Source: Ancylobacter polymorphus (lineage in GTDB: Bacteria > Pseudomonadota > Alphaproteobacteria > Rhizobiales > Xanthobacteraceae). Taken from it: a DNA stretch of 64,000 nucleotides. The stretch lies in contig NZ_CP083243.1 of assembly GCF_022836935.1 (NCBI RefSeq), positions 1-64,000 of the forward strand. Reading direction: 5' to 3'. A model generated the notes under the pieces. The model worked only from the letters and a program-made list of their open reading frames with translations, was not told the DNA's origin and did not search any database. Position 1 is the stretch's first letter. Each line of letters starts with the position of its first letter. Position numbers and translations under genes: made by a program. Below are positions 26,481-34,238 of the stretch, one piece after another.

Positions 26481-26500
26481 GACTAGTAAAAAAGCTAGTC
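26481..26500. promoter_or_regulatory. putative quorum-sensing (tra box-like) operator between traC and traA
   Basis: GACTAGTAAAAAAGCTAGTC is a 20-bp site with perfect 6-bp arms. Its left 12 bases (with the preceding GC) are identical to a site upstream of traI (reverse complement of 50998-51019). In Ti plasmids the TraR-binding tra box lies exactly here. The sequence differs from the Ti tra box, so the regulator would have another specificity. Confidence 0.55.
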
Positions 26501-26550
26501 GGCGAAGCCGACGCCGCTTGAGATCATCCCGGCCGTTCCGAAGGAGCGGC

Positions 26551-26594
26551 ATCCAAGGGCGCAGTAATACGTCGCTGCCGCGACGTCCTGCGCC
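26551..26594 (-). other. oriT: oriT, Ti/RSF1010-type nick region
   Basis: ATCCAAGGGCGCAGTAATAC at 26551-26570 matches the pTi nick region (CCAAGGGCGCAATTATACGT) at nearly every position. It is followed by a perfect ACGTCGC-TGCC-GCGACGT inverted repeat (26569-26586) and outer arms GGCGCA (26558-26563) / TGCGCC (26589-26594). By analogy with RSF1010 and pTi the nick falls on the minus strand within GCGCCCTTGG. The transferred strand is then the minus strand and enters with 26559 and lower coordinates first. Confidence 0.88.
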
Positions 26595-26662
26595 GGCCCT
26601 GGCGGGGCCGGCCTCTCCCGACGAACACGCTGTTCGAGGTTTCACCGGGAGACGCCGTCACC

Positions 26663-29600
26663 GTGGCGATCACGCATTTCACGCCCCAGCTCATCGGCCG
26701 CGGCAATGGCCGCAGCGCCGTGCTGTCGGCCGCGTACCGCCATTGCGCCCGGATGGAATACGAGGCCGAGGCCCGCACGGTCGACTATTCCAACAAGCGC
26801 AATCTCGCCCATGAGGAATTCCTGCTGCCGGCCGACGCGCCGGAATGGGCGAGGGCGCTGATCGCCGACCGCTCGGTCGCCGGCGCCGTGGAGGCGTTCT
26901 GGAACAGGGTCGAGGCGTTCGAGAAGCGCGAGGACGCGCAGTTCGGCCGCGAGTTCATCATCGCGCTGCCCGTGGAGCTGTCCAAGGAGCAAAACATCGC
27001 GCTGATGCGGCAGTTCGTGCTCGAACAGGTGCTGGCGCGCGGGCAGGTCGCCGACTGGGTCTATCACGACGAGCCGGGCAATCCGCATGTCCACCTGATG
27101 ACGACGCTGCGGCCACTGACGGAGGACGGCTTCGGCCCGAAGCGAATCCCCGTCATCGGCGAGGACGGCGAGGTGCTGCGCAACAAGGCCGGCAAGATCG
27201 TCTATCGGCTCTGGTCGGGCGAGAAGACCGAGTTTCTCGAGCAGCGCAACGGTTGGCTCGACCTGCAGAACCAGCATTTGGCGCTCGCCGGTCTGGAGAT
27301 CCGCGTCGATGGGCGCTCCTATGCCGAGCGCGGCATCGACCTGGTGCCGACCACGCATATCGGCGTCGGCGCGAAAGCGATCCAGCGCAAGTCGACGCGC
27401 GAGGGCGAGGCGGTCGATCTCGAACGGCTGAAGCTGTTCGAGGCGCAACGCACCGAAAACCGTCGGCGCATTCTGCTTCGGCCGGAGATAGTGCTCGATC
27501 TTCTCTCCTCGGAGAAGAGTGTCTTCGACCAGCGCGATATCGTCAAGGTGCTGCATCGCTATGTCGACGATGCAGGCACCTTCCAGCAGCTGATGGCGCG
27601 CATTCTCCAGAGCCCGGAGCTCCTGCGCATCGAGCGCGAGAGCGTCGACTTCGCGACCGGGGAGAGACTGCCGGCGCGCTATACGACGCGCGAGCTCATC
27701 CGTGTCGAGGCCGGCATGGCGCGGCAGGCGATCTGGCTTTCCGGGCGAAGCTCACATGGCGTGCGCGAGCGCGTGCTGGAGCAGGTGTTTGCCCGACATG
27801 AAAGGCTGTCCGAAGAGCAGCGCACGGCAATCGAGCATGTGACCAAACCGGGCGGGATCGCCGCCGTCGTCGGGCGGGCCGGCGCCGGCAAGACCACCAT
27901 GATGAAGGCAGCGCGCGAGGCCTGGGAAGTCGGCGGCTATCGCGTGGTCGGCGCGGCGCTCGCCGGCAAGGCGGCCGAGGGTCTCGAGAAGGAAGCGGGC
28001 ATCCAGAGCCGCACGTTGGCGTCCTGGGAGCTGCGCTGGAAGGAGGGCAGGGACACGCTCGATTCCAGCACTGTCCTCGTGCTCGACGAAGCCGGCATGA
28101 TTGCCTCCAAGCAGATGGCCCGCTTCGTTGAGGCTGCGGTGAAGGCCGGCGCGAAGCTAGTGCTGATCGGCGATCCCGACCAGCTGCAGCCGATCGAGGC
28201 GGGCGCGGCGTTCCGCGCCGTCGTCGAGCGCATCGGCTACGCCGAGCTGGAGACGATCTATCGCCAACGCGAGGACTGGAAGCGAGCCGCATCGATGGAT
28301 CTGGCGCGCGGCCGGATCGCCGAGGCGCTCTCGGCCTATCAGCAGCAGGGCAGGGTGCTCGGTTCGGTCCTGAAGGCCGAAGCGGTCGCCAGCCTGATCG
28401 CGGATTGGAACCGCGACTACGATCCCGCCAGGAGCTCATTGATCCTCGCGCATCTGCGCCGCGACGTGCGCATGCTGAACACGATGGCGCGCGAGAAGCT
28501 GGTCGAGCGCGGGCTCCTCAGTGAGGGGCACGCGTTCCGCACCGAGGACGGCGTGCGCAGGTTCGATGTCGGCGACCAGATCGTCTTCCTGAAGAACGAC
28601 AGCGCCCTCGGCGTGAAGAACGGCATGATCGGCAAGGTCGTCGAGGCCGCGCCGAACCGCATCGTCGCGGCGATCGGGGAGGGCGACCAGCGCCGGCAGG
28701 TGACGGTGGATCAGCACGTCTATCGCAATCTCGACCACGGCTATGCGACGACGATCCACAAGGCTCAAGGCGCTACCGTCGACCGCGTGAAGGTCCTCGC
28801 CTCGCTCTCGCTCGACCGCCACCTGACCTATGTCGCGCTGACCCGACACCGTGAGGACATGGCGCTCTATTACGGGCGTCGCTCCTTCGCCTTCAATGGC
28901 GGCCTCGCCAAGGTCCTCTCCCGGCGCAATGCCAAGGAGACCACGCTCGATTACGAGCGCGGCACGCTCTACCGGCAGGCGCTTCGCTTCGCCGAGAACC
29001 GCGGCCTGCACATCGTCAATGTCGCCCGCACGCTGCTGCGCGATCGTGTCGACTGGACGGTCCGGCAGAAACGGAAGTTCGCCGATCTCGCCCAGCGCCT
29101 GCGCGGTATCGGCGCGCGTCTCGGCCTGTTCGATCCCCGTCAGACACATAGCCCGAAGGAGGCCGCAGCGATGGTCGCTGGCGTCACCCTGTTCACCAAA
29201 TCGATCAAGGACACGGTCGAGGAGAAGCTGCGCGCCAATCCTGCCGTCACCAAGCAGTGGGACGAGGTCTCGACCCGCTTCCGCTATGTCTTCGCCGATC
29301 CGGAGACCGCGTTCCGCGCCATGAATTTCGACGCGGTCCTGTCCGATCCGACCGCGGCCAAGACGGCACTCGACCGGCTGGTGTCGGAGCCGCAGGCGCT
29401 CGGCCCTCTGAAGGGCAAGACCGGGCTGCTCGCCGGTAAGGCCGATCGCGAGGACCGCCGCGTCGCCGAGCTCAATGTCACGGCGCTGAAGCGGGACATC
29501 GAACGCTATCTCAACCTGCGCGAGGCGGCCGTGCAGAAGCTCCAGGCCGACGAGCAGGCGCTGCGCCATCGCGTCTCGATCGACATCCCGGCCTTGTCGC

Positions 29601-29965
29601 CGGCGGCGCATCGGGTCCTCGAGCGGGTGCGTGACGCGATCGACCGCAACGACCTGCCGGCCGCGCTCGGCTACGCGATTTCCAACCGCGAAGTGAAGGG
29701 CGAGATCGATGGATTCAACAAGGCGATCGCGGAGCGGTTCGGCGAGCGCACGCTGCTCACCAACGCCGCCCGCGAACCCGCCGGCAAGATCTTCGACAAG
29801 GCGGCCGACGGGCTCGCTCCGGGCGAGCGGCAGAAGCTCGCCGAGGCCTGGCCGACCATGCGGACGGCGCAGCAGCTCGCCGCCCAAGAGCGCACCGCCG
29901 CGACGCTGAAGCAGGCCGAAACCCTGCGCCAGAGCCAGCGGCAGACGCCGGTGATGAAGCAGTGA
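26663..29965 (+). CDS. traA: TraA, relaxase-helicase
   Basis: A 1100-residue Ti-type TraA. The N-terminal MobA/MobL relaxase domain (residues 1-220) starts with AITHFTPQLIGRGNGRSAVLSAAYRH (active-site Tyr region) and carries the HUH-type metal site as YHDEPGNPHVHLMTTL. A helicase domain follows: VVGRAGAGKTTMM (about residue 415), VLVLDEAGMI (about 475), QLQPIEAGAAFRAV, and HGYATTIHKAQGATVDRV with YVALTRHREDM. The remaining C-terminus is helical. It nicks oriT, stays covalently bound to the 5' end and unwinds the strand. The start is GTG, with GGGAG upstream. It ends in a GTGA overlap with traF. Confidence 0.96.
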   Translation: MAITHFTPQLIGRGNGRSAVLSAAYRHCARMEYEAEARTVDYSNKRNLAHEEFLLPADAPEWARALIADRSVAGAVEAFWNRVEAFEKREDAQFGREFIIALPVELSKEQNIALMRQFVLEQVLARGQVADWVYHDEPGNPHVHLMTTLRPLTEDGFGPKRIPVIGEDGEVLRNKAGKIVYRLWSGEKTEFLEQRNGWLDLQNQHLALAGLEIRVDGRSYAERGIDLVPTTHIGVGAKAIQRKSTREGEAVDLERLKLFEAQRTENRRRILLRPEIVLDLLSSEKSVFDQRDIVKVLHRYVDDAGTFQQLMARILQSPELLRIERESVDFATGERLPARYTTRELIRVEAGMARQAIWLSGRSSHGVRERVLEQVFARHERLSEEQRTAIEHVTKPGGIAAVVGRAGAGKTTMMKAAREAWEVGGYRVVGAALAGKAAEGLEKEAGIQSRTLASWELRWKEGRDTLDSSTVLVLDEAGMIASKQMARFVEAAVKAGAKLVLIGDPDQLQPIEAGAAFRAVVERIGYAELETIYRQREDWKRAASMDLARGRIAEALSAYQQQGRVLGSVLKAEAVASLIADWNRDYDPARSSLILAHLRRDVRMLNTMAREKLVERGLLSEGHAFRTEDGVRRFDVGDQIVFLKNDSALGVKNGMIGKVVEAAPNRIVAAIGEGDQRRQVTVDQHVYRNLDHGYATTIHKAQGATVDRVKVLASLSLDRHLTYVALTRHREDMALYYGRRSFAFNGGLAKVLSRRNAKETTLDYERGTLYRQALRFAENRGLHIVNVARTLLRDRVDWTVRQKRKFADLAQRLRGIGARLGLFDPRQTHSPKEAAAMVAGVTLFTKSIKDTVEEKLRANPAVTKQWDEVSTRFRYVFADPETAFRAMNFDAVLSDPTAAKTALDRLVSEPQALGPLKGKTGLLAGKADREDRRVAELNVTALKRDIERYLNLREAAVQKLQADEQALRHRVSIDIPALSPAAHRVLERVRDAIDRNDLPAALGYAISNREVKGEIDGFNKAIAERFGERTLLTNAAREPAGKIFDKAADGLAPGERQKLAEAWPTMRTAQQLAAQERTAATLKQAETLRQSQRQTPVMKQ

Positions 29966-30489
29966 GGCGGCGCGCCATCCTCATTGTGCCGGCCGCGGTC
30001 GCGTCTCTGATCATGCTGGCCGGCATCGCCTGGTTCGGCGGCCTGCGCCTCAATCTCACGCGCAGCTATCCGCTCGGTCTCTGGCGAATCGAGCCGCTCG
30101 ACCGGCCGCCGGCCGCGGGCGATCTCGTCTTCATCTGCCCGCCCGACAGCGCCGCCTTCCGCCTGGCACGCGAGCGCGGCTATCTCGGCCGCGGCCTCTG
30201 CCCAGGCTGGTTCAGCCCGCTGATCAAGACGGTCGTTGCGACGGGAGGACAGGCGATCGCGATCGGCGCCGACGTCTCGGTCGACGGGCGCCCGATCCCT
30301 CATTCCGATGTTCAGCCAAGAGACGCCGCGGGCAGGCCGCTCGCGCCATTCGGCGGAAGGCTGGTGCCGCCCGGCTTCCTGTTTCTCCACTCCGATTTCG
30401 CGGGCTCCTATGACTCACGGTATTTCGGGCCGATCCCGGCCAGCGGCGTACTCGGCCGCGCGCACCCGCTCCTCACCTTCGAGCCGTGA
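29962..30489 (+). CDS. traF: TraF, pilin-processing signal peptidase-like protease
   Basis: A 175-residue S26-type serine peptidase. It has an N-terminal membrane anchor (ILIVPAAVASLIMLAGIAWFGG), the catalytic Ser region as NLTRSYPLGLWRI, and the Lys region as SPLIKTVVATGGQAIAI. The C-terminal PxGFLFLHSDFAGSYDSRYFGPIPASGVLGRA block is typical. TraF cyclises or matures the TrbC pilin in RP4 and Ti systems. The start is GTG inside the traA stop (GTGA). Confidence 0.94.
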   Translation: MRRRAILIVPAAVASLIMLAGIAWFGGLRLNLTRSYPLGLWRIEPLDRPPAAGDLVFICPPDSAAFRLARERGYLGRGLCPGWFSPLIKTVVATGGQAIAIGADVSVDGRPIPHSDVQPRDAAGRPLAPFGGRLVPPGFLFLHSDFAGSYDSRYFGPIPASGVLGRAHPLLTFEP

Positions 30490-30490
30490 C

Positions 30491-31645
30491 ATGGCGCGGG
30501 TTCTGGCGCTGGTCCTGATCGCCGCGCTGGTCGGCGTCATCGGCTGGAGCGGCGAGCCGCTGGCGCTGCCGCTCGCGACACTCTTCCCGACGCTATGGGC
30601 GCTGGCGAGCAGCCACTTGGTCGCGGCGCTGGTCGCGGCGGCCTACTTTCTTGCGGCGTCGCGCGGCCTGCCGCAGGGCGTCGCGAACTTCTACGGCTCC
30701 GACATCTGGCCAGGCCTGTTCCTCTGGCTCGTCGCGTCCCTGTCCTTCGTCGCCGTCAATACCCTGCTCTGGACGAGTCGACCGGGAGGAGGGAGGGCGG
30801 CGCGCTTTCTGCTGGCGTCCGCGCTGATGGCGGTGCCGCCCTTCGGGATCGTGGGTTGGGCGCATCCGCTGACAGCCGCCGGCGTGTTGTTTCCCGGATG
30901 GGGCTGGTGGGGACTTGCGGCCGCCGCGGTCGTCCTCATCGCGATGACGACGCGAGCCTGGCCGATCGCCGCGATCGCTCTCGGCGGAATCTGGCTCTGG
31001 TCGGCCGTGACATGGACGGCGCCGCCGCTCCCGGACGGCGTTCGCGGAGTCGACCTCGATATGGGCCAGAGCCTCGGACGCGACGGCACGCTCGAGCGGC
31101 AGCGCGACCTGATCGCCTCGGTCACGCGGGCTGGAGAGCGGGGCGCCAGGATCGTGGTGCTCCCGGAAAGCGCGCTCGGGTTCTGGACGCCGAGCGTCGA
31201 GCAGCTCTGGCGCGAAGCGCTCGCAACCAACGACACCGCGGTGATCGCCGGTGCCGCCGTCATCGACCCGCAGGGTTATGACAACGTCCTCGTCGCGATC
31301 TCGGCGGACGAGGCGGGAATCCTTTATCGCGAGCGCATGCCGGTTCCGGTCTCGATGTGGCAGCCCTGGCGTCGCCTGGTCGGGCAGGCCGGAGGCGCGC
31401 GGGCGCATCTCTTCGCCAACCCGACCGTCGAGCTCGGCGGCCGGCGGATCGCGCCGCTGATCTGCTATGAGCAGCTCGTCGTTTGGCCGGTCCTGCAGTC
31501 GATGCTGCACAAGCCCGATGCGATCGTCGCCGCCGGGAATGGCTGGTGGACCGCCGGCACCTCGATCATGGCCATCCAGAATGCCAGCACGATCGCCTGG
31601 GCGCGTCTTTTCGACCTGCCGCTCGTCACCGCCTTCAACCGATGA
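30491..31645 (+). CDS. traB: TraB, membrane-bound nitrilase-like transfer protein
   Basis: A 384-residue protein with six to seven hydrophobic segments in the first half (for example LVAALVAAAYFLAASRG, LFLWLVASLSFVAVNTLLW, LAAAAVVLIAMTTRAW) and a C-terminal carbon-nitrogen hydrolase domain. The Glu is in VVLPESALGFW and the Cys in LICYEQLVVWPV, with a Lys in between. The architecture is like apolipoprotein N-acyltransferase. In Ti plasmids traB increases conjugation efficiency and its biochemical role is unclear. It starts 1 nt after the traF stop. Confidence 0.93.
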   Translation: MARVLALVLIAALVGVIGWSGEPLALPLATLFPTLWALASSHLVAALVAAAYFLAASRGLPQGVANFYGSDIWPGLFLWLVASLSFVAVNTLLWTSRPGGGRAARFLLASALMAVPPFGIVGWAHPLTAAGVLFPGWGWWGLAAAAVVLIAMTTRAWPIAAIALGGIWLWSAVTWTAPPLPDGVRGVDLDMGQSLGRDGTLERQRDLIASVTRAGERGARIVVLPESALGFWTPSVEQLWREALATNDTAVIAGAAVIDPQGYDNVLVAISADEAGILYRERMPVPVSMWQPWRRLVGQAGGARAHLFANPTVELGGRRIAPLICYEQLVVWPVLQSMLHKPDAIVAAGNGWWTAGTSIMAIQNASTIAWARLFDLPLVTAFNR

Positions 31646-31659
31646 ACAGGGAGTTCTCA

Positions 31660-32265
31660 ATGGTCGATGTCGCCCTCATCCAGCAATGTGCCGATCCCGG
31701 CCTGAAGCCGGCGATCGTCGAGAAGTTCATCGCAAAGGCAGGCTCGCCGGATCCGCTGGCCGTGACTGTTCGCTCCGGAAACCGCGTTGTGTTGGTGCCT
31801 CGGCCGAGCACGCCGGACGAAGCGATGGCGCTCGTGCAGCAGCATGTCGGCAAGGCCGTCGTACGCGTCGGGATCACGCAATATCCGGCCGGGCTCGGCG
31901 TGGGCGACGTCTCGGAGCTGAAGCCCGATCTTGTCGACGCCTGCGCCAACATCCGCATGGGCACGAAGCTCTTCGCCAAGGTCTACCGCATCGTCACCAA
32001 ATGGTACGGCAACGCGGTCGACGAGGCTTTCGACGACGCGCTCGATGCCTGGAAGACCGGGAATTTCGAGGGCAAGGCGGTGTTCAGCGAACCCGATCCC
32101 GGCGACGTGAAACTCGCCGTCCCGGCGTCGGCGGACGCGGATCGGAACGAAGCGGCCACGCCGGAACCGGTGGGACCGGCTCGCCCAGAACCTGTCGATC
32201 CGAACAAGGCGGGCATCCGCATCGATTTGTCCGGTATCGGCGGCAGCCGGCCGAAGTCCGATTGA
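31660..32265 (+). CDS. traH: TraH, conjugal transfer protein
   Basis: A 201-residue TraH of the rhizobial type: MVDVALIQQCADPGLKPAIVEKFIAKAGSPDPLAVTVRSGNRVVLVPRP, then VGKAVVRVGITQYPAGLGV and LKPDLVDACANIRMGTKLFAKVYRIVTKWYG. The end is Pro/Glu-rich and disordered. It resembles a lytic transglycosylase only weakly, and its function is not established. I start at 31660, which has AGGGAG 7 nt upstream; an earlier ATG at 31642 overlaps traB. The tra operon ends here, and minus-strand island DNA begins within 200 nt. Confidence 0.9.
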   Translation: MVDVALIQQCADPGLKPAIVEKFIAKAGSPDPLAVTVRSGNRVVLVPRPSTPDEAMALVQQHVGKAVVRVGITQYPAGLGVGDVSELKPDLVDACANIRMGTKLFAKVYRIVTKWYGNAVDEAFDDALDAWKTGNFEGKAVFSEPDPGDVKLAVPASADADRNEAATPEPVGPARPEPVDPNKAGIRIDLSGIGGSRPKSD

Positions 32266-32462
32266 TGAATTGTGGTCGCGAGCATAGCGAACGATGCGCA
32301 GCGCGTCCTCGTCCTCTAGCGTCACCTCAAGTACCTGGTTGGCGCCAGCTCTGGTTCAGACCGATGCGCTCGCGTGGCTTCGCGTCGGGCAGGCGCAGAT
32401 CATTTGCGAGATTGAAGCAAGCGCAGGTGCGCAGTCCAGTCCACGAAGCCACAGCGGATGAC

Positions 32463-34238
32463 CTAGCCACCACCCGCCGCAAGGGTCGCAGCGTCGAACC
32501 GCTCCATCAGAATTCGGCCGACGCCTGGGGAGCGTACACAGATGCCGATTTCCTGGCGTGGGTTGTCATCCGTGCTGTCGGCAGACAACCAATTTTGGCT
32601 CGTGATTACCGCGACATCGTCGTCCCAAGTCAGGAACTTGGCGTGAAGACGTGGGCGGTGGACCGGCCGGATTCGTACACCGACCTTGGCTGCCTCGTTC
32701 GTGAGACCTGCGATATCGGTTGCGGTGATCGCGCCGCTGTCTTCTCCGTAGAACAGCCGGACATCGAGATCGCGTGCCCGTTTAGACGCGGCGAACACCG
32801 GCGCCAAGATCAGGCTCTTGGCAGCGCCGGCGAACCTGTGGCTGGCGATCACCAGCGTCTTATCCGCAGAATCTCTCGCCTCTCTGACGACCTCGGCATG
32901 GCTCGATCCCAGGAGCACGCAGACACTCGCCTTTCCTTCGCTTGGAGACTTCAAGCTCCGTAGATGGACCGCTTGAGCGACGAGATCGCTCGTCAAATTG
33001 GTCCAGTGACCGTTTCCTCCGCGCGACAGCTCGGCGACCTGGTCGATCACATCGGCCACGAGTTGGAAATCGCGCAGCCGGACTGAAACCTCGAAGCTTG
33101 AAAAGCCGCTGTACAGCCAGTTGCAAGATCCAACGAGAGCTATGACTTTGTCGGGCGTACCATCGTCAGCGAGCACGATCTTCGCGTGCGAGCCCGTCGA
33201 AAAGGGATGGATTGTCAGACCATCGAGGCCCTCAGCTTCCAACTCGGCGCGCAGTTGTTGGACGACCTTTGCCGTGGAGCGACGTTCGTCGGTGTTCTTG
33301 TCCTGGCCCCATAGAATGTCGACTTTCACCCCCAACGCGATGGCCTTGCGCAGGTCGGGCAGAAGAGCGGCGAAACGCGGTGCGGAGACAAACGTCGAAT
33401 GGATCAGAACGCGATGCCGCGCCCGCCCGATCGCCCCCTTCAGCGCTGCTTCGTGCTCCGGCCCTCCGGCGATGAGGTCGTTCGTCGTGAACGCAATCTT
33501 CCGTGTAGGCGGGACGGCCTGAGCGGTCTCCGGGCCAATCAGCTGAGCAGCAGTGTACATTCTCTGATGGCCACCATTGCCCTTCGTCGACACGGCGGCC
33601 GCAGCCTTTTTGATTTCATCGATGAGCCCGGGAGGGGTTCGCGGGCTGAGACCTTCCGGTTGGCCGTCTCTGACCGGCACGAGCGCCCAGCGTTTCGCGA
33701 GCCGATTGCCGTAGGGATCGATACCGACGAACTTCTCATCGCTCTGAAACAAGGCGTCGACGAGCGGACGGAGTTCCTCATTTAGCTGGCGTGACGGCCG
33801 TTCAATTCGGATAATCGCCTCGCCTTGCTCCTCTCGCTTGGCGACGACATGTTCATGAATGAACGGAAGGTCCCGGCTCCTGAAGAGCGTGCCTGTGATC
33901 TGATCGATCACGAAAGTCATGTTCCGACTCAAGCGTCGCGGCGCGGTCGGCAGCTGCTCGTATTCCTTGACGACACGTCCTTCCGGCGTGATCTGGAACT
34001 GCACAGCGGTCGGGGACTGCATCATCTCGACCCAACCCGCGCGCATGAGGCGGATCAGCGCTTCGATGATTACGCGCTCCGGAATGCAAGCGCGCTCCTT
34101 GAGCGCGTGGACAGAAGTCGGCCCCCGGTCGAGCTCGGATAGCAGCAATTGTTCTAGGACGGTCCAAGGCCTGCCCTTGTCGTAATGAAACTTTCGGCGA
34201 CCCTGCAGGACCGGGATTGCGACTCGCACGAGGCTCAT
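32463..34238 (-). CDS. PLD-family nuclease, Mokosh MkoB-like
   Basis: A 591-residue protein with two phospholipase D-type HxK motifs. The first is GSHAKIVLADD followed by ALVGSCNWLYSGFSSFEVSV (about residue 345-375). The second is RLHAKFLTWDDDVAVITSQNWLS (about residue 530-552). The N-terminal 100 residues look like a winged helix (LLLSELDRGPTSVHALKERACIPERVIIEALIRLMRAGWVE). Paired HKD motifs form one PLD active site, used by phosphodiesterases that cut nucleic acid. It overlaps the helicase gene by 4 nt (ATGA). A PLD protein beside a kinase-helicase fusion is the composition of type I Mokosh antiphage systems (mkoA/mkoB). Confidence 0.82.
   Translation of the reverse strand: MSLVRVAIPVLQGRRKFHYDKGRPWTVLEQLLLSELDRGPTSVHALKERACIPERVIIEALIRLMRAGWVEMMQSPTAVQFQITPEGRVVKEYEQLPTAPRRLSRNMTFVIDQITGTLFRSRDLPFIHEHVVAKREEQGEAIIRIERPSRQLNEELRPLVDALFQSDEKFVGIDPYGNRLAKRWALVPVRDGQPEGLSPRTPPGLIDEIKKAAAAVSTKGNGGHQRMYTAAQLIGPETAQAVPPTRKIAFTTNDLIAGGPEHEAALKGAIGRARHRVLIHSTFVSAPRFAALLPDLRKAIALGVKVDILWGQDKNTDERRSTAKVVQQLRAELEAEGLDGLTIHPFSTGSHAKIVLADDGTPDKVIALVGSCNWLYSGFSSFEVSVRLRDFQLVADVIDQVAELSRGGNGHWTNLTSDLVAQAVHLRSLKSPSEGKASVCVLLGSSHAEVVREARDSADKTLVIASHRFAGAAKSLILAPVFAASKRARDLDVRLFYGEDSGAITATDIAGLTNEAAKVGVRIRPVHRPRLHAKFLTWDDDVAVITSQNWLSADSTDDNPRQEIGICVRSPGVGRILMERFDAATLAAGGG

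Noticed and set aside
26481..26500. Terminator for traC or traA
   Set aside because: The stem is upstream of both divergent genes and is not followed by a T-tract; the match to the traI upstream site favours an operator.
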